Assembly: GCA_029052265.1 (NCBI GenBank)
Contig: JAIDJJ010000217.1
Coordinates: 1 to 32,050 of the forward strand
DNA: 32,050 nucleotides
Reading direction: 5' to 3'
Source of the DNA: Muribaculaceae bacterium
GTDB lineage: Bacteria; Bacteroidota; Bacteroidia; Bacteroidales; Muribaculaceae
This document shows, piece after piece, positions 16,824-25,512 of this stretch. Position 1 is the first letter of the stretch. The number at the start of each line of letters is the position of its first letter. Both the position numbers and the translations under genes were made by a program. The notes below the pieces were generated by a model that saw only the letters and a list, made by a program, of their open reading frames with translations, did not search any database and was not told where the DNA came from.

Positions 16824-17503
16824 TAAGACCTTTTCCTTCCGAATTTAGCACATTTGGGAGAAAAAGCGATTGTCACGCAACATCCTTCGGATTCGTAGCA
16901 GTAGAGTTGCATATCTATCGGTGAGTCGTATTCCGGGATAGACAGGACAGCTTTCCCGATAACCGGTTCCGGAGCCCCCGGCAGATTCATCATCCGGTCA
17001 ATCACCGGAAGTTTTTCTATGGTAATATTATTGCAGAAATCAAGCCCCGGGGTCATTGCCGCTTTATAGAGTGCCTCTTTTGCCGTCCAGGCTATAATAT
17101 TAGACTCAAGGTCGTCTTCATTTATAAAACCTTTCTCTTTATCGGAAAGGAATTTATCGCGCACTTTGATTACCTGTGTACGGTCGAGCTTTTCGGCATC
17201 GATCCCGAGGGCGGTGCGCCGGGAGAATCTCGACAGGTCAGCTTCGGGAGTTTTGGGCAATGTGGCTACAGCGAGAAGATGGCATGTATGTGTCAAAGAT
17301 ATTCTGGATGTCTCGCCAAAAAGGAAAGGGGCGCCGTTGGCGAAATGTCCGATTTCCCTGAATCCGTCAATCCCGTTTTCACAATATATCTGCATAGCCA
17401 TTTCTCTCCAAAGTTTCCCGGATTTTTCTTCCATTCCGGAGACTTCTTCCACTTTTATCCCGACGGGGGTGGGATGGCGCCAATATACAAATTCTGTTTC
17501 CAT
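16823..17503 (-). CDS. 4'-phosphopantetheinyl transferase, Sfp type
   Basis: Enzyme of 226 residues that transfers the phosphopantetheine arm of CoA to a serine of carrier proteins such as acyl carrier protein. The two diagnostic motifs are present: GIDAE (100-104), which binds magnesium, and WTAKEALYKA with Trp139, Lys142 and Glu143. The length is that of the two-lobe Sfp class rather than of the short AcpS type. It lies 12 bp downstream of gldE on the same strand, so the two are probably co-transcribed. The last base of the MITE-like element forms part of its TAG stop, but the same stop exists without the element. No biosynthetic cluster is nearby, so it probably serves fatty-acid ACP or general carriers. 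Confidence 0.92.
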   Translation of the reverse strand: METEFVYWRHPTPVGIKVEEVSGMEEKSGKLWREMAMQIYCENGIDGFREIGHFANGAPFLFGETSRISLTHTCHLLAVATLPKTPEADLSRFSRRTALGIDAEKLDRTQVIKVRDKFLSDKEKGFINEDDLESNIIAWTAKEALYKAAMTPGLDFCNNITIEKLPVIDRMMNLPGAPEPVIGKAVLSIPEYDSPIDMQLYCYESEGCCVTIAFSPKCAKFGRKRS

Positions 17504-17515
17504 GTTTCAATATTA

Positions 17516-18880
17516 TTATTCGTTGGAATCTTTTTCCGAAACGGATAGTGTGACCTTCACTTTTGTAATCCTGTGGCGGTCAATCTGGGTGACCTGGAAA
17601 CGGCAAGGTTCACGCTCGAGGCATTCTTTGAGAGTGGGGAAATCGCCTTTTATTTCAAGGAGAAGACCTGCCAAGGTTTCCGCCTCTCCGCAGTCGCCGA
17701 GTTGCTCTTCTTCAATCCCGACAATATGGCAAAAATCGCCCAACGGGATTTTTGCATCGAAAATATATGTATTGGCATTGATTTTTTTGTAGAAAGATGT
17801 CGATTCATCATATTCGTCATCAATTTCGCCTACAATTTCTTCAATAATGTCTTCAAGCGTCACCATTCCCTGAGTGCCTCCGTATTCATCCACCACTATG
17901 GCTATGTGAATTTTTTTCTTGCGGAAATCTTCAAGCAGGTCATCAATCATTCTTGACTCCGGCACGAAATAAGGCTCGCGCAACAATGTCTGCCAACGGA
18001 AGGAATCTCCCTGTTTCCCAATATAGGGAAGAAGGTCTTTTGAATACAGGATTCCTCGGATTGTATCCTGTGACGTGTCGTAGACAGGTATGCGTGAAAA
18101 TCCGGATTTAAGGATAACGTCCATTGCCTCGCTCCAGGTGTCGTGGTATTCAATAGCTGTGATGTCGACACGGGAGATCATAATGTCGCTAACCTCTTTC
18201 TCTCCGAAAGAAAGAATACCTTCAAGCATCTCCTTGTCTTGACCTTCCTTTATGTCAGAGATCTGCAAAGCCTTTTCAAGTTCGTCAGTCGACAGGTTTT
18301 CATTTTTCTTTGTCACTATTTTGTTGACAATATACGAAGACCTGACCATCATCTTGGCGAGAGGTGCGGTGATGCGGTAAAGAAATTTCAATCCTCCGGA
18401 TGCAAATTTCACCCATTTGACAGTGCGGCTGCGAGCCATGAGTTTTGGAAAAATCTCTCCGAAAAGCAACAGCAGGAAAGTGAGGAGCACAGTCTGCAGG
18501 AGGAAGTCTACAACAGAATTGTTGAAAGAAGCTACCTGATTTATAGCATAGCTGAGCACCACAACCATGGTGATGTTGACAAGGTTGTTGGATATTAATA
18601 TCGTGGCAAGCAGACGCTCGCTGTTGTGCAAAAGGAAGCATGCGTTTTTTGCTTGCCGGGATTCCTCTTCCCTGAGGTCCTCGATATCGGTTGCAGTAAG
18701 TCCAAAGTATGCAATCTCGCTGCCGGAGACAAATGCCGATATTATCAGGCAAAGTGCTGCAACAAAAATAAGTGTTCCCCACGACACCCAGTTCTCGGGT
18801 GTATGCAGATCTATCATCTGCGAAAGCAATATCAAAAGGGAAACGGTGGGTGTAGAAGATGGTAAAGGGTCAGTATCCAA
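17516..18880 (-). CDS. gldE: GldE-like CNNM/CorC-type membrane protein with CBS domains
   Basis: Inner-membrane protein of 454 residues. An N-terminal DUF21/CNNM region has about four hydrophobic segments (LIFVAALCLIISAFVSGSEI, near 35-55, carries the family's S-G-S-E-I motif). A CBS pair spans roughly 225-340 (MISRVDITAIEYHDTW, DDLLEDFRKKKIHIAIVVDE) and includes the conserved DEYGGTQGMVTLEDIIEEIVGEI. A CorC/HlyC domain ends the protein. Related proteins act in magnesium or cobalt efflux; in Bacteroidota this orthologue is annotated GldE after its link to gliding in Flavobacterium, though most carriers do not glide. A promoter 26 bp upstream supports the start at 18880; a second Met at codon 22 is possible. 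Confidence 0.87.
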   Translation of the reverse strand: MDTDPLPSSTPTVSLLILLSQMIDLHTPENWVSWGTLIFVAALCLIISAFVSGSEIAYFGLTATDIEDLREEESRQAKNACFLLHNSERLLATILISNNLVNITMVVVLSYAINQVASFNNSVVDFLLQTVLLTFLLLLFGEIFPKLMARSRTVKWVKFASGGLKFLYRITAPLAKMMVRSSYIVNKIVTKKNENLSTDELEKALQISDIKEGQDKEMLEGILSFGEKEVSDIMISRVDITAIEYHDTWSEAMDVILKSGFSRIPVYDTSQDTIRGILYSKDLLPYIGKQGDSFRWQTLLREPYFVPESRMIDDLLEDFRKKKIHIAIVVDEYGGTQGMVTLEDIIEEIVGEIDDEYDESTSFYKKINANTYIFDAKIPLGDFCHIVGIEEEQLGDCGEAETLAGLLLEIKGDFPTLKECLEREPCRFQVTQIDRHRITKVKVTLSVSEKDSNE

Positions 18881-18905
18881 AATATGGGAGTGTTGGTTTT
18901 ATTTT

Positions 18906-18938
18906 GCAAAGTTAATTGTTTGGCACGATATATCCAAA
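18906..18938 (-). promoter_or_regulatory. Bacteroidota-type promoter for gldE and the phosphopantetheinyl transferase gene
   Basis: On the minus strand TTTG (18938-18935) and TAACTTTGC (18914-18906) are separated by exactly 20 nt, an excellent match to the -33/-7 consensus. The transcript would begin near 18901, about 20 nt before the gldE start. Confidence 0.75.
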
Positions 18939-18954
18939 TACTCTCAAAAGTCGT

Positions 18955-21900
18955 TTACACTTCCGAGAGTTTGTTTCCTCGTACATACCATAAATATCCC
19001 TTTACATCGCGGATCCCTGATGATTCTTGAAATGCGCTTATATAGTTTCTTACCTGTCTTCTGTAGGTTTTGTCGTAGGAGTCTGAGCCGAACTTATAAT
19101 CAAGTATTATAGCTTTCTTTCTGTCGGGAGAGATCATGATTCTGTCAGGACGGCGGTCGGATGAATGGGGAATAAGGACAGGACGTTCGTTGAGAACTTT
19201 CCAATTGCCGTCAAACCAATCTTTCACCTCCTCTTTCGAGAGAAGTTCAGCCAGCCACTTTCCCCAGGTTTCTTCTTGTTGGCGCGTTATGAGCCCCCGT
19301 GTCTTCAGGGATAGAAGAGCTTTTGGAAGATCTTCCGCAGTATATACCATTCCCATGACTGAATGCAGCAGATTCCCTTCAGAGCGGGGATCTGTGTCGG
19401 CAGCTTCCGGAGAGACAGTCGATGTGTCGGGATCTGAATCTTCTTCACTTGTTTCAAGAATGGTGTCGGCACTGAGGAGAGGGCTTGCCGGTGTGTCGCT
19501 TTCTACATATTGAAGAATGGACGGACTGCTGTCCACTCCGTATTCTTCTATGACCAGTTCATCTGCGGAGGGGGATTGCCCTGCGAAAGTGTCTGTCTTT
19601 TTGATAATTTCCGGTTTCTCTCCGAAGGATAAAATGTCAAAAGAGTCGTTCCAGTGTGAAAGTCCGCATGGGAGCATACAGTCAGATTCCTTACAATCTT
19701 GATATTTAAGGAGATAATTGTCGGAGTCCCCGCAGATCTCTTTCAGATAATGACCGATCCCTGTATCCGGACGCTTTGGCATTTTGGTGATGATGTATAG
19801 CTCGCTTACCGCACGGGTAAACGCGACGTAGATCGAGTTTAGCCTGTCCATCATGTAGAGATCGAAATATCTTAGATATATTTGTGCATGTTCTGTCTTT
19901 TCAAGTGCCGGAGTGGTCTCTATGGGGATGAATGGCGGCAATCCGGCTCCACTGAAACATGATGCAGGACGCACCCATCGCCATTCCGATTTTCTCAATG
20001 GAGTGAGTGATGCTGTGGCGAACGGCATTATCACGCATTTAAATTCAAGCCCCTTGGCTTTGTGCACTGTCATTATCTGCACGGCATCGGTGCCTTCCGG
20101 GGAGGATATCGACCGGTCTTTACCTTTGGAATCCCACCAATTGAGAAAGGAAGCGACATCGGCAGCGTATCTTTCGCAGTATTCAAGCACCATGTCTTGC
20201 AGGGCTGCAATGAATACTGCCTGTGAACGGCGGAGATTTTCGGGTACGAAATTTTCGGTTATCGCTTCAATCAGAGCCGGGAGTGCCACAGTCTGCATGG
20301 TAGACAGCATCCTGTTGATGGCTTCTTCTGGCGAATCTTCTTTAAGAAATCCGGAAATCTGTTCTGATACACTTTGATCAGGATGGCGCAGGGAATAGAA
20401 ACTGAAATTCGATCTGATTTCATCCCAGTTGTGATGAGCGTCAGCTTCCGCATCCGCATCAATTTCTTTCAGGGATGCCCCCCATATAAGTTTGCGCAAA
20501 ACACTTATGATTATACCGACCGCTTCGGCAGAGGATACGAGCAAAGATTCCTCACTGATGAAATCAATCTTGCGTTCGTTTTCGGCTAAGGTTGCATTGT
20601 ATGCCACGATTGCCGTTATAACGTCTTTCCCGAGTTGGTTTGTGTCGACCAGGAGAGCGATGTCCCGGCAGCTGTAGCCTCTGGAGAGTAATGATGTTAT
20701 AAGGGAGCCGATTCCGTCAAGGGGAGAAGACTCCTCATTGCACTCTTCGTTGCCTTCAGGAGAAGCGGCGGCACTGTCAAGGAAACGTATCTCGACATAC
20801 CCTTTCTCTTCTCTGTGGCTTGGATACTGCACCACGTTTTCATACAAATCCTGGAAATCGAGAGTCCCTTTCCCGAGATCAGAAATTTTCTCTACAAGAG
20901 CTTTGAAGAAAAAATTGTTAAATTCCACGATTCTTCTGTCAGAGCGCCAGTTGGTGTTCTCTTTTCTGCTCATTCCGGCAGCTATATGGCGCGGAAAGGC
21001 ATCCGGAACGCTTGTGGTGATCAGGGAGGGGTCGGCGTTGCGGAATCTGTAGATGCTTTGTTTTGCATCCCCGATAATAAGGTTATCTTGTCCCCGGCTG
21101 TCGTTTTCAGCCAGCAACGGATATAGATTGTCCCATTGCATCCGGGATGTGTCCTGAAATTCGTCAATAAGATAATGATTTATTGCCGTTCCAAGTCTTT
21201 CATATATAAAAGGGGTGTCGTCTTCGCCTATGATCCTTTTTAGCATGGAGTTTGTCTCGCCGAGCTGAATCATGTTGTTGGATTCAAGATACTCCAGCAT
21301 TTTCTTTCTTGCTTCCCCAAGCAGCCCGAGATAGGGCAGAAGCGGAGCGTATGCGCACCAGTGGCACCATTCTTTTGATTCCCTCCGTTCAAGCCAGATG
21401 GAATATGCTTCATACATGATCGCGGCGGTACGGTTGATTTCCGGCGCGAGAGTGGAAGACACCCCTTTTTTCAGCAACGGTTTGGAATCGGTTACAGAGA
21501 GGGGTTTGAAAGGAGGTTTGGTGGAAGTGTCGTTGAAATTAAGCAGTGGCAATTTGCGGATATGAGAATCAAACCATCTTTGGCAATGTTCTTTAGGGTC
21601 GAGTCCGGCTTTTCTCAACAATGCAGTGAGCCGTGAGCAGTTTTCCTGCGCTTCTTCAAGGGCTTCTCGCAAAGGGGCTTCCATCTGTTTTTTCAGAGCA
21701 ATATAAGCCTTGGCAAGAGGATCGTGGTCCGTGTCAGAATCGAAGTAGCCGTCCAATTCTTTCCTCACTCCTTTAAATTCCTCGCTTTCGAGCCGTTGTA
21801 TAGACCGCCGCAGGCGCGAGTAGATAGATTGCGGTGTTTCACTTTTTTGGAACACGTTCCACTGCGATCCGGCAGATGCGGCTTCGTCAACAAGAAGTCT

Positions 21901-22458
21901 CAGCCACATTGATGCCGATGATCCTTGTTTACCTTGATTATTGACAGTGTCGAGAGTAGCGTCGATTGCCGCCGTTGCAAGGTAGTCGGTGTCGATTTCT
22001 ACCTGATATGAGTCATTCAGGTTTGATTCATATGCAAAAGTCCTTAATATTGATTGAAAGAATGAGTCGATTGTCGATACCCTGAATGCCGAATAGTCGT
22101 TCAGAAGGGCGGAGAGGGCTTCTTTGCAGGCTATGCCGATGTTCCGGGGAGAAGTGTCGAGGTCGGAGGCGAAATCTTTCAGGTAAGCTACAGACGCCAG
22201 CAATTCCGGGGTTACAGGTTCATCCGCAGCCCGGGACAGATCAGCAAGTTTCGCGACGATACGTTGTTTCATTTCGTTTGTCGCCTTGTTGGTAAAAGTG
22301 ATGGCGAGGATTCTTCCGAGTCCGTCGGCAATTTCACGAGGATTACGCAGACGCCATGGTTTCCCGTCTTCTTTTATGGCGATGAGAAACCAGATGAATT
22401 TTTTAGCAAGCGTGAAGGTCTTTCCCGATCCTGCGGATGCGCGTTGTAACTGTAGCAA
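18955..22458 (-). CDS. AddA/RecB-like UvrD helicase with C-terminal PD-(D/E)XK nuclease
   Basis: Large DNA repair helicase-nuclease of 1167 residues. Walker A is at residues 7-14 (ASAGSGKT), and the Walker B/motif II is YLIDEFQDTS with Asp432 and Glu433. Other superfamily 1 motifs include IGDAKQSIYRFRNAD, IMTVHKAKGLEFKCVIM and YVAFTRAVSELYI. The last 70 residues hold a nuclease site: Asp1105 in RPDRIM, Asp1120 and Lys1122 in ILDYKFG, then RQVRNY. This is the layout of AddA, which unwinds and trims double-strand breaks for recombination. A TTG start is used, since no in-frame ATG precedes the Walker motif. An AddB-type partner gene, often adjacent in Bacteroidota, is not next to it here. Confidence 0.9.
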   Translation of the reverse strand: MLQLQRASAGSGKTFTLAKKFIWFLIAIKEDGKPWRLRNPREIADGLGRILAITFTNKATNEMKQRIVAKLADLSRAADEPVTPELLASVAYLKDFASDLDTSPRNIGIACKEALSALLNDYSAFRVSTIDSFFQSILRTFAYESNLNDSYQVEIDTDYLATAAIDATLDTVNNQGKQGSSASMWLRLLVDEAASAGSQWNVFQKSETPQSIYSRLRRSIQRLESEEFKGVRKELDGYFDSDTDHDPLAKAYIALKKQMEAPLREALEEAQENCSRLTALLRKAGLDPKEHCQRWFDSHIRKLPLLNFNDTSTKPPFKPLSVTDSKPLLKKGVSSTLAPEINRTAAIMYEAYSIWLERRESKEWCHWCAYAPLLPYLGLLGEARKKMLEYLESNNMIQLGETNSMLKRIIGEDDTPFIYERLGTAINHYLIDEFQDTSRMQWDNLYPLLAENDSRGQDNLIIGDAKQSIYRFRNADPSLITTSVPDAFPRHIAAGMSRKENTNWRSDRRIVEFNNFFFKALVEKISDLGKGTLDFQDLYENVVQYPSHREEKGYVEIRFLDSAAASPEGNEECNEESSPLDGIGSLITSLLSRGYSCRDIALLVDTNQLGKDVITAIVAYNATLAENERKIDFISEESLLVSSAEAVGIIISVLRKLIWGASLKEIDADAEADAHHNWDEIRSNFSFYSLRHPDQSVSEQISGFLKEDSPEEAINRMLSTMQTVALPALIEAITENFVPENLRRSQAVFIAALQDMVLEYCERYAADVASFLNWWDSKGKDRSISSPEGTDAVQIMTVHKAKGLEFKCVIMPFATASLTPLRKSEWRWVRPASCFSGAGLPPFIPIETTPALEKTEHAQIYLRYFDLYMMDRLNSIYVAFTRAVSELYIITKMPKRPDTGIGHYLKEICGDSDNYLLKYQDCKESDCMLPCGLSHWNDSFDILSFGEKPEIIKKTDTFAGQSPSADELVIEEYGVDSSPSILQYVESDTPASPLLSADTILETSEEDSDPDTSTVSPEAADTDPRSEGNLLHSVMGMVYTAEDLPKALLSLKTRGLITRQQEETWGKWLAELLSKEEVKDWFDGNWKVLNERPVLIPHSSDRRPDRIMISPDRKKAIILDYKFGSDSYDKTYRRQVRNYISAFQESSGIRDVKGYLWYVRGNKLSEV

Positions 22459-22505
22459 AGTGAATAGAAATTTAAAAGCTGACTTAATTCATTTATAGAA
22501 ATTTA

Positions 22506-22548
22506 GCCGGCTAAATTCTTTAAATAATTCTTAAAAATTTAGCCGGCA
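22506..22548 (-). terminator. Hairpin downstream of the SUI1-like gene
   Basis: On the minus strand a 12-bp perfect stem (GCCGGCTAAATT and its complement AATTTAGCCGGC) flanks a loop of about 19 nt and is followed by a T-rich run. The distal arm is also half of an 18-bp perfect palindrome at 22500-22517, so two alternative folds are possible. It separates the SUI1-like gene from the helicase gene. Confidence 0.6.
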
Positions 22549-22554
22549 TCAGGT

Positions 22555-22893
22555 TTAGTTAGCCTTGTAGCCAAGATTTCTCAGAGTGGCAATGACATCG
22601 TTTTTCCGGTCTCCTTGAATAAGGATCTCACCCCCGCGGGCGCTTCCGCCGGTTCCTAGTTTCTGCTTGAGTGTTTTGGCGAGCTCTTCAAGTTCTTTGT
22701 CAGAGCCGGAAAATCCTTCAATTATGGTTGCGGTTTTCCCTTTTCGACCCTTTCGGTCGATTAAAACTTTGAGAGGGGATGCTTTGCCGTTGTCAGAGGG
22801 TTGGCTTTCCTGTGGCGTGTCGGGTGTGTTGTCAACAGGGATGGCGCCCGACTCCATAAGTGCTCCGAGTTTGTCTTTCCAGTCGATGTCCAT
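22555..22893 (-). CDS. SUI1/eIF1-like (YciH) translation factor
   Basis: Small basic protein of 112 residues. Its C-terminal 75 residues match the SUI1/eIF1 fold: [19 protein letters not shown], then [20 protein letters not shown] and [19 protein letters not shown]. The GTGGS loop and the Q-G-D motif are the conserved ribosome-facing parts. The first 40 residues are a variable, probably disordered leader. Bacterial members (YciH) are thought to influence fidelity of translation initiation. Its ATG begins one base after the stop of the porin gene, so the two are likely translated from one message, an unusual pairing. Confidence 0.93.
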   Translation of the reverse strand: MDIDWKDKLGALMESGAIPVDNTPDTPQESQPSDNGKASPLKVLIDRKGRKGKTATIIEGFSGSDKELEELAKTLKQKLGTGGSARGGEILIQGDRKNDVIATLRNLGYKAN

Positions 22894-22894
22894 G

Positions 22895-24046
22895 TCAGAA
22901 AAGTAGCATCAGACGAGCCTGAAACCCGTTAAGGGTCATGGGGTCATGCCCTTCCCGGTCCCACACATGAGTGTAGGTATAGTTCAGACGTCCGGTGATA
23001 TAAGGATTAAAATAATAGTTGAAAGTCACGTTAAAACTGTTGCTTCTGCCCCCCCATATGTTGGCTTTCGCATCAGACAGTGTCGCGTAGTTATAATCAA
23101 GAACGCATTCGAGGGTCTTGTTTTTGGGGTTGGAGACAAGAGCAGTCGAGGATACGTAAGAATATCTGTCGCCGAAAATAATTCCCCTCAGGGTTGCATA
23201 ACACCCCTGTGCCCTGAACGCGTTGAGTCCCTGGCGTCTGTTTATCTGTTGGAAAAAATATTGAGATTCCAGCGCGAGTCTGTCATAAGACAGGAGCAAT
23301 TCGGGCGAAAGTTTGAAAAGGTTCTTCGAATTGCCGACAGTTGTGCCGATTGCCTCGACCTGTGCCACCTTGGTGGGGAAATTGGCGGAAATTGCAAAGC
23401 CGTCATGGATGTCTTCATTCCCCACAATATGTCTCTGCGGGGTGGAGAAGCCTCCGCTTATGCCCGCCTGAATAACCGGGCGGTCTTCCCGAGCGTTTCT
23501 CCATACAAGCCTTGTGAGAAGACCGTAACCCTGCTGGTTGAACAGCGGAGCGTTCATTATTTCAGTTCTGGCGCTTGATTCGACATGCGCGCTGACAGCT
23601 CCGAAAAAATGTTTTGAATAATTCACATACATCGCACCCATCTGAAGGCTTGGAGTGAAAAGGGCATTTGCAAGCGGCTGCTCGAATGTGCTTTTCATTG
23701 AAAGGGAAGTTGCGTGCAATCCGAACTGATGAATGAAATTGCCGAAGCGAATTGAACTATGGTCGTTGAATCCGTATTCTATCCACATGTTGCGTAGTCC
23801 GACTTTTGCATATGCATAACAGGCATCGATAGAGGCTGACCATTTTCCATATTTGAATTTCGCTCCGAGTCTGACTTCCGGAATGGCAACCCCGTCAGGA
23901 AACATGTCTTTCTGTGGGGATGCATACAACGCCCCGTCCATCAGGATTCTTCCTGATGGAGACACCTGCAGCTTCGGGCTGTCGTCAGCAGATATTGCAG
24001 ATGAGGAAAGAAGCGAGAGGAGTGCAAAAAGAAATTTTGCTTTCAT
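22895..24046 (-). CDS. Outer membrane porin of the OprP/OprO (phosphate-selective porin) type
   Basis: Predicted outer-membrane porin of 383 residues. A signal peptide ends near ISADD, and the mature protein is a run of amphipathic strands with aromatic girdles, ending in ARLMLLF with a C-terminal Phe. Family-like segments are [40 protein letters not shown] and [17 protein letters not shown], which match Bacteroidota porins grouped with OprO/OprP. It would let small anions or other solutes diffuse into the periplasm; phosphate selectivity is only a family label. The stop codon is one base before the ATG of the SUI1-like gene. The 251-bp upstream region has no clear TAnnTTTG box. Confidence 0.8.
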   Translation of the reverse strand: MKAKFLFALLSLLSSSAISADDSPKLQVSPSGRILMDGALYASPQKDMFPDGVAIPEVRLGAKFKYGKWSASIDACYAYAKVGLRNMWIEYGFNDHSSIRFGNFIHQFGLHATSLSMKSTFEQPLANALFTPSLQMGAMYVNYSKHFFGAVSAHVESSARTEIMNAPLFNQQGYGLLTRLVWRNAREDRPVIQAGISGGFSTPQRHIVGNEDIHDGFAISANFPTKVAQVEAIGTTVGNSKNLFKLSPELLLSYDRLALESQYFFQQINRRQGLNAFRAQGCYATLRGIIFGDRYSYVSSTALVSNPKNKTLECVLDYNYATLSDAKANIWGGRSNSFNVTFNYYFNPYITGRLNYTYTHVWDREGHDPMTLNGFQARLMLLF

Positions 24047-24220
24047 TTGAGTGATGATTTGGGATTCAGTTGCAGTTTAATCTTTCCCCGGATCTGAACC
24101 TGCTTGATGCGAGATGTTCAAATGGAAAGTTTAAACCGGCATGGGAATAATATTTAAAGTTCAAATTCAGTGCTGTTATTGCAAAACGCGCCTTTAGAAT
24201 AAAGCTGTTTGACCACTCCA

Positions 24221-24260
24221 TAAATCCAAGGGTAGCGTCGCGACGCTACCCTTGGATTTA
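24221..24260. repeat. Perfect 40-bp palindrome with zero loop
   Basis: Two 20-bp arms are exactly complementary with no spacer. The core GGTAGCGTCGCGACGCTACC is much more GC-rich than the flanks. It lies 38 bp downstream of the thioredoxin-fold gene stop and 175 bp upstream of the porin gene. There is no T-tract for classical termination. It resembles dispersed REP-type palindromes, which is inference. Confidence 0.9.
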
Positions 24261-24297
24261 AAAGATAAGCAATTGTGTCTGTTTCCCCGTTTCAGAG

Positions 24298-25392
24298 TCA
24301 GCGGAGTTGCTTCCGAAGATCGTTGATATTGGCAGCCCGCGCCTGCAACTCACCCTGTGCAGAATATATGAAGTAGGTGGGAAGGTCAGACACGTTGTAT
24401 TTCAAAGCCGCCTTTGAATATTCGCCATCCGGATCAAATACAGTCACCCAGGGAAGGTTCTTTGCCGCATCGCGCCAGGTGTATTGGTCAGGGTCGAGGG
24501 AAACGTGATAGAAATTGACATTTCCTCCCAGCGAAGAATACAGGCGTGAAAGTTCGAGGTTAAGAGCCGGAGATTCGGGATGGGTAAGAAGCGAAAATAT
24601 CACTACGGTTGGTTTGCCGTTGCCGACGAGCTCGGAGAGCTTCCTGTTTTTTCCGTTTTCATCAGGGAGGTCAATATCGATCACGGTAAGTTCTTCGGCT
24701 TCTATCTGGATGGTCTTTCCTTTTCCTTTGTTCCGCTGTTTTTGAGCATTGATGGTAGTCGTTTCCAAAAGGATGGTGTGAGGATCATCCGGGCGCAACT
24801 GTTTGAACCCGTTTGCTACGGCAGCAAAATATTTATAGTCATTCTCCGGGTCGAACAGAGCCTTGTCACCGATCAGTTTGGTAAGGATATAGTAACTTAC
24901 TATAGAGCCTTGTCCGTCGCGCATGTATTTGGTATACACATTCCGTTTGAATGACTCAAGGGAATCTGTGGATATACCGGCTGGAAGAGCCATCAATTCT
25001 TTGTCGAAACGTTCGAGACATTCCGCTTTTTGAGATCCGGAAAGAGAAAAGTCAGTGCCGAATTTTTCAACCGAAGAAGTTACTGTCACGGTCTCGGTCG
25101 AGTCGATTGGCACATAAATGAATTTGCCGTCCATTTCAAGTCTGAAAATTTCCGGTGCGGCAGGTGCAGGTCTGGAAATGGAGAAGGATCCGCTTCCGGA
25201 AGTACGGGTAGAGTCGATCGCCACCCATCTGCCATGGAAATCGGATTTTGCCAGGACCACGGGCTGGTTGTCAGCACCATATATTTCACCTTTAATTTTG
25301 AAATCATCGCTACCGCATGCAGTTGCGATAACAGAGAAAGCTATCGCCGCTGCAGTGAGCGGCGCCGAAAAGTATGTTAAATGTCGTTTCAT
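24298..25392 (-). CDS. TlpA/AhpC-like thioredoxin-fold lipoprotein lacking the CXXC site
   Basis: Envelope lipoprotein of 364 residues. The signal ends in VIATAC with Cys26 as the lipidation site. Residues 30-130 match the DUF4369-type N-terminal beta domain of Bacteroidales thiol-disulfide proteins (FKIKGEIYGADNQPVVLAKS). Residues 230-364 form a thioredoxin fold (LPDENGKNRKLSELVGNGKP). The strand that should carry CXXC reads VVIFSLLTHPES, with His271 and Ser274 where the two cysteines would be. The cis-proline loop is kept (NVSDLPTYFI). It is therefore unlikely to catalyse disulfide exchange and may act as a binding protein. A promoter lies just upstream, divergent from pnp. Confidence 0.85.
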   Translation of the reverse strand: MKRHLTYFSAPLTAAAIAFSVIATACGSDDFKIKGEIYGADNQPVVLAKSDFHGRWVAIDSTRTSGSGSFSISRPAPAAPEIFRLEMDGKFIYVPIDSTETVTVTSSVEKFGTDFSLSGSQKAECLERFDKELMALPAGISTDSLESFKRNVYTKYMRDGQGSIVSYYILTKLIGDKALFDPENDYKYFAAVANGFKQLRPDDPHTILLETTTINAQKQRNKGKGKTIQIEAEELTVIDIDLPDENGKNRKLSELVGNGKPTVVIFSLLTHPESPALNLELSRLYSSLGGNVNFYHVSLDPDQYTWRDAAKNLPWVTVFDPDGEYSKAALKYNVSDLPTYFIYSAQGELQARAANINDLRKQLR

Positions 25393-25417
25393 GTCTTAAT
25401 ATTTTCCATTTGGGAGT

Positions 25418-25426
25418 GCAAATATA
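25418..25426 (-). promoter_or_regulatory. Probable -7 box for the thioredoxin-fold lipoprotein gene
   Basis: The minus strand reads TATATTTGC, a full match to TAnnTTTG, 25 bp before the ATG. The -33 region is not a clear TTTG. It is divergent from the pnp promoter within the same 120-bp gap. Confidence 0.6.
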
Positions 25427-25460
25427 CAAAGAATAAGTGGTTTTAACGGAATAAAAATGT

Positions 25461-25469
25461 TAACTTTGC
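25461..25469 (+). promoter_or_regulatory. Probable -7 box for pnp
   Basis: TAACTTTGC matches the Bacteroidota -7 consensus, with a T-rich but imperfect -33 region near 25439-25444. The leader to the pnp ATG at 25513 would be about 40 nt. Confidence 0.65.
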
Positions 25470-25512
25470 ACTAATTTTCACTCAGCGAAGAAAAAACAAG
25501 AAAGAAATTTAT

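Noticed and set aside
18567-19112. 181-codon + strand frame across the gldE-helicase gap
   Set aside because: It runs antisense through both genes and over the gldE promoter; no domain seen.
22454-22462. TCACTTTGC on the minus strand as a promoter for the helicase gene
   Set aside because: It differs from TAnnTTTG at the second base and overlaps the TTG start, so transcription would begin after the start codon.
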